Shown: positions 62,116 to 64,000 of the stretch, piece by piece | How positions within the stretch are numbered: the stretch's first letter is position 1 | Layout of the letters: the number at the start of each line of letters is the position of its first letter | Assembly (NCBI GenBank): GCA_963786445.1 | Contig: CAWAZU010000019.1 | Span: 1-64,000 of the forward strand | Direction: 5' to 3' | Source: JAFKFJ01 sp963786445 | Lineage (GTDB): Bacteria; Pseudomonadota; Alphaproteobacteria; Acetobacterales; Acetobacteraceae | Length of the DNA stretch: 64,000 bases | The notes under the pieces: generated by a model | Database searches by the model: none | What the model was told of the DNA's origin: nothing | What the model saw: the letters and a program-made list of their open reading frames with translations, nothing else | Program-made: the position numbers and the translations under genes

Positions 62116-62999
62116 TGGCGCGCTCCTGGCTGTTCGTGCCGGGCGATGCCGAACGGAAACTGGCGAAGGCGCTGGCGAGCGAGGCCGATGCGCTGATCCT
62201 CGACCTGGAGGACTCGGTGGCGCCGCCCAACCTGCCGGCGGCGCGCACGCTGGTGGCGGCGTTCCTGCGCGCCCATGCCGGGCCGCGGCTGTGGGTGCGG
62301 ATCAACGCGCTCGCCTCGCCGCACGCGCTCGCCGACCTCGCCGCGGTGGTGCCGGCCGCGCCCGCCGGGATCGTGCTGCCGAAGGCCGAGGGGGCGGCGG
62401 ACGTGGTGCGGCTGGGGCATTTTCTGAGCGCGCTGGAAGTGGCGTCGGGGCTGGCGGAAGGGCGGACGCAGATCGCGGCGATCACGACCGAGACGCCGGC
62501 TGCGCTGTTCACGCTCGGCAGCTACGCGCCGGCGGACCCGCGGCTGGCGGCGCTGACCTGGGGGGCGGAGGACCTCGCCGCCGCGCTCGGCGCCGCCGCC
62601 AACCGCGACGACGACGGCACCTATGCGGCGCCGTTCCAACTGGCGCGGACGCTGTGCCTCGCCGGCGCGGCGGCGGCCGGGGCGGATGCGATCGACACGG
62701 TGTTCACCGATTTCCGCGACACCGAGGGGCTGGCGCGCGAGGCCCGGGCGGCGCGGCGGGCGGGGTTTTCCGGCAAGCTCGCGATCCATCCCGGCCAGGT
62801 CGGCCCGATCAACGCCGCCTTTACCCCCGACGCCGCCGAGATCGCCCATGCCGAGCGCATCGTCGCCGCGTTCGCGGCCAATCCGGGCCTCGGCACGGTC
62901 GGGCTGGACGGGCGCATGGTGGACATGCCGCACCTGAAGCAGGCGCGCCGGATCCTGGCGGCGGCCGGACGGGCAGGGCGGCAGGGCGGCACGCGGTAA
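62115..62999 (+). CDS. CoA ester lyase (HpcH/HpaI aldolase, citrate-lyase beta type)
   Basis: Predicted 294-residue TIM-barrel lyase. It begins ARSWLFVPGDAERKLAKALA and has the LILDLEDSVAPPNLPAARTL motif with metal-binding residues, and GKLAIHPGQVGPINAAFTP near residue 220. Enzymes of this type cleave malyl-, citramalyl- or related CoA esters. The ATG overlaps the stop of the M20 deacylase (TGATG), so the three-gene run 59636-62999 is translationally coupled. Confidence 0.92.
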   Translation: MARSWLFVPGDAERKLAKALASEADALILDLEDSVAPPNLPAARTLVAAFLRAHAGPRLWVRINALASPHALADLAAVVPAAPAGIVLPKAEGAADVVRLGHFLSALEVASGLAEGRTQIAAITTETPAALFTLGSYAPADPRLAALTWGAEDLAAALGAAANRDDDGTYAAPFQLARTLCLAGAAAAGADAIDTVFTDFRDTEGLAREARAARRAGFSGKLAIHPGQVGPINAAFTPDAAEIAHAERIVAAFAANPGLGTVGLDGRMVDMPHLKQARRILAAAGRAGRQGGTR

Positions 63000-63022
63000 A
63001 TTTTTTGGGTGTTAATCTTATT

Positions 63023-63032
63023 GGTTGCAACC
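63023..63032. promoter_or_regulatory. palindrome GGTTGCAACC upstream of the PEP-CTERM gene
   Basis: A ten-base perfect palindrome 58 bases upstream of the ATG at 63091, in an AT-rich patch (gttaatcttattggttgcaa). It could be an operator or promoter-associated element for the exported protein. No regulator is adjacent. Confidence 0.35.
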
Positions 63033-63090
63033 TGTTTCAAGTTCGGATAGGGTGTGACATCGTCCTGGTTTGCCCGAAAGGTGCCCGATC

Positions 63091-63879
63091 ATGTCACTCC
63101 GTTCCGCGCACACCCTGCCTGCCTGCGCCGCCGTCCTCTCGCTTGCCTGCGGGATGGCGCTCGCCGATCCGGCGAGGGCGGACACCATCAACGTCACCTC
63201 CGACGGCGCCGCCTATGGCTACGACACGGTGACGCTGAATGATTCAGCGTTCAAATTCCCGAACGGAAGCAATTCGGTTGAGGTCTATTCGGGCGCCGAC
63301 CTGCTCGGCGGCACCGACCTGACGACCAGCGCCGCGTTCTCCGAGGTGGTGTTCTGCACCGACGTGAACAATTTCCTGACGTCGGATTCGTCGTACACCT
63401 TCACGACCGGGCTGCTGTCCGCCACCGTGACCGACCCCAACAAGGTCGCGCAGATCGATGCGCTGATCAGCAACGGCACCACGCTGCTGGCCGGGGGCAG
63501 CTATGGCGGCTACACCGCGACCGAGATTTCTTCCGGCCTGCAGCTCGCGGTCTGGGCGGCGGAGTATCAGACCAGCGACAGCGGCAACAACGTTGAGGAC
63601 AGCAGCCAGGGGTTCTGGGTTTCCGGGCCGAGCAATGGCACCGACGTGACGCTGGCCGATGCCTACCTCCACGACGTCAACGACGGGTCCTCGTGGCTGG
63701 GCGGTTCGACCGTGGAACTGATGCCCCTCGATCCCACCAACAATCAGAACCTGACCTACGCGGGTGTCCTCCCCACGGGCGGGGAGCCTTCGCCGGTGCC
63801 GGAGCCGGCGTCGTTGATGCTGCTCGGTGTCGGGGCGGCGGCACTCGGCGTGACCCGGCGCCGCCGCGCGGCCGCCTGA
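63091..63879 (+). CDS. PEP-CTERM sorting-domain protein
   Basis: Predicted 262-residue exported protein. The signal peptide (HTLPACAAVLSLACGMALAD) is followed by a beta-rich, Asn/Ser/Thr-rich body with few basic residues, and the C-terminus carries a PEP-CTERM: SPVPEPASLMLLGVGAAALG then TRRRRAAA. Such proteins are processed by EpsH/exosortase and linked to biofilm matrix. No exosortase or EPS cluster is in the window, so the system is encoded elsewhere. Function of the body is unknown. Confidence 0.88.
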   Translation: MSLRSAHTLPACAAVLSLACGMALADPARADTINVTSDGAAYGYDTVTLNDSAFKFPNGSNSVEVYSGADLLGGTDLTTSAAFSEVVFCTDVNNFLTSDSSYTFTTGLLSATVTDPNKVAQIDALISNGTTLLAGGSYGGYTATEISSGLQLAVWAAEYQTSDSGNNVEDSSQGFWVSGPSNGTDVTLADAYLHDVNDGSSWLGGSTVELMPLDPTNNQNLTYAGVLPTGGEPSPVPEPASLMLLGVGAAALGVTRRRRAAA

Positions 63880-63883
63880 GCGG

Positions 63884-64000
63884 TCAGCCGCCCGCCTCGG
63901 CGAGCCGCTTCTCGGCAATGCTGCGCCACGGCGCGTCCGCCGGCGCCGCCGCCAGCGCGCGGCGGAACAGGCCGGCGGAGTCGGCGCTGACCTTGCCCTC
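63884..64000 (-). CDS. 3' end of a gene, possibly CcmI/TPR-like (partial)
   Basis: The final 38 codons of a minus-strand gene running off the window end. The peptide reads SADSAGLFRRALAAAPADA then PWRSIAEKRLAEAGG, which is helical and resembles the C-terminal repeat end of CcmI-type cytochrome c biogenesis proteins. The assignment is weak because most of the gene is outside the window. Confidence 0.5.
   Translation of the reverse strand, partial: EGKVSADSAGLFRRALAAAPADAPWRSIAEKRLAEAGG

Overview
The window is GC-rich, densely coded DNA in the style of an alphaproteobacterium. The gene set points to a free-living relative of the Acetobacteraceae (Rhodopila/Acidisphaera-like): phosphoketolase, isoquinoline-1-oxidoreductase-type molybdoenzyme, thiosulfate:quinone oxidoreductase, ChvB/NdvB-type cyclic glucan synthase, a PEP-CTERM protein and a frameshifted gene of a type I recall from Acetobacteraceae. 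This placement is inference from gene content; no rRNA is present. The only RNA gene seen is a tRNA-Phe at 50372-50447.

Layout. 1-12.5 kb is a carbon and energy block: class I aldolase and phosphoketolase (minus strand), then a sugar porter, a P-type H+-ATPase with an unusual 190-residue tail, beta-phosphoglucomutase and a GH65 disaccharide phosphorylase (plus strand). 12.6-17.8 kb is an accessory stretch: a double-AAA ATPase with a 104-residue partner, a divergent secret-function protein made of seven near-identical helical repeats, and an AT-richer islet with an XRE regulator and a small orphan protein. 18.0-28.8 kb looks like one long plus-strand transcription unit: 2OG-Fe(II) oxygenase, AGPS-like flavoprotein, IorA/IorB molybdoenzyme, PPi-type phosphofructokinase, TauE/SafE exporter, a Tat-exported protein, a periplasmic binding protein, a fused DoxD-DoxA thiosulfate:quinone oxidoreductase, and a PRC-barrel protein.

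28.9-37.8 kb holds a decayed gene with three in-frame stops, alanine dehydrogenase plus tryptophan dioxygenase, a polysaccharide deacetylase, pyroglutamyl peptidase, a DsbA/FrnE protein coupled to a GT9-like glycosyltransferase, a fucose pair (aldo/keto reductase and FucU mutarotase), a second gene broken by two frameshifts, and a fatty acid hydroxylase. 37.9-48.8 kb is a 2852-residue cyclic beta-1,2-glucan synthase, a small orphan gene and groES-groEL, all on the minus strand. 49.0-50.5 kb has two tiny membrane/lipoprotein genes, a lone receiver domain and tRNA-Phe.

50.5-57.1 kb contains a secreted protein, an SMP-30 lactonase, a frameshifted membrane-anchored protein, a 666-residue Gly-rich repeat protein, and an esterase/LpxL-type acyltransferase pair. 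57.2-63.0 kb is a plus-strand catabolic run: oligopeptide-type binding protein, CysH, two M20 metallohydrolases and a CoA-ester lyase. A PEP-CTERM protein and the 3' end of a possible CcmI-like gene close the window.

The parts most worth a second look are the DoxDA sulfur cassette, the seven-repeat protein beside the double-AAA ATPase, the Gly-rich repeat protein with two compensating deletions, and a palindrome shared by two distant intergenic sites. Starts were chosen from ribosome-binding sites and ATGA/GTGA/TGATG overlaps, so several genes are shorter than their longest open frame.
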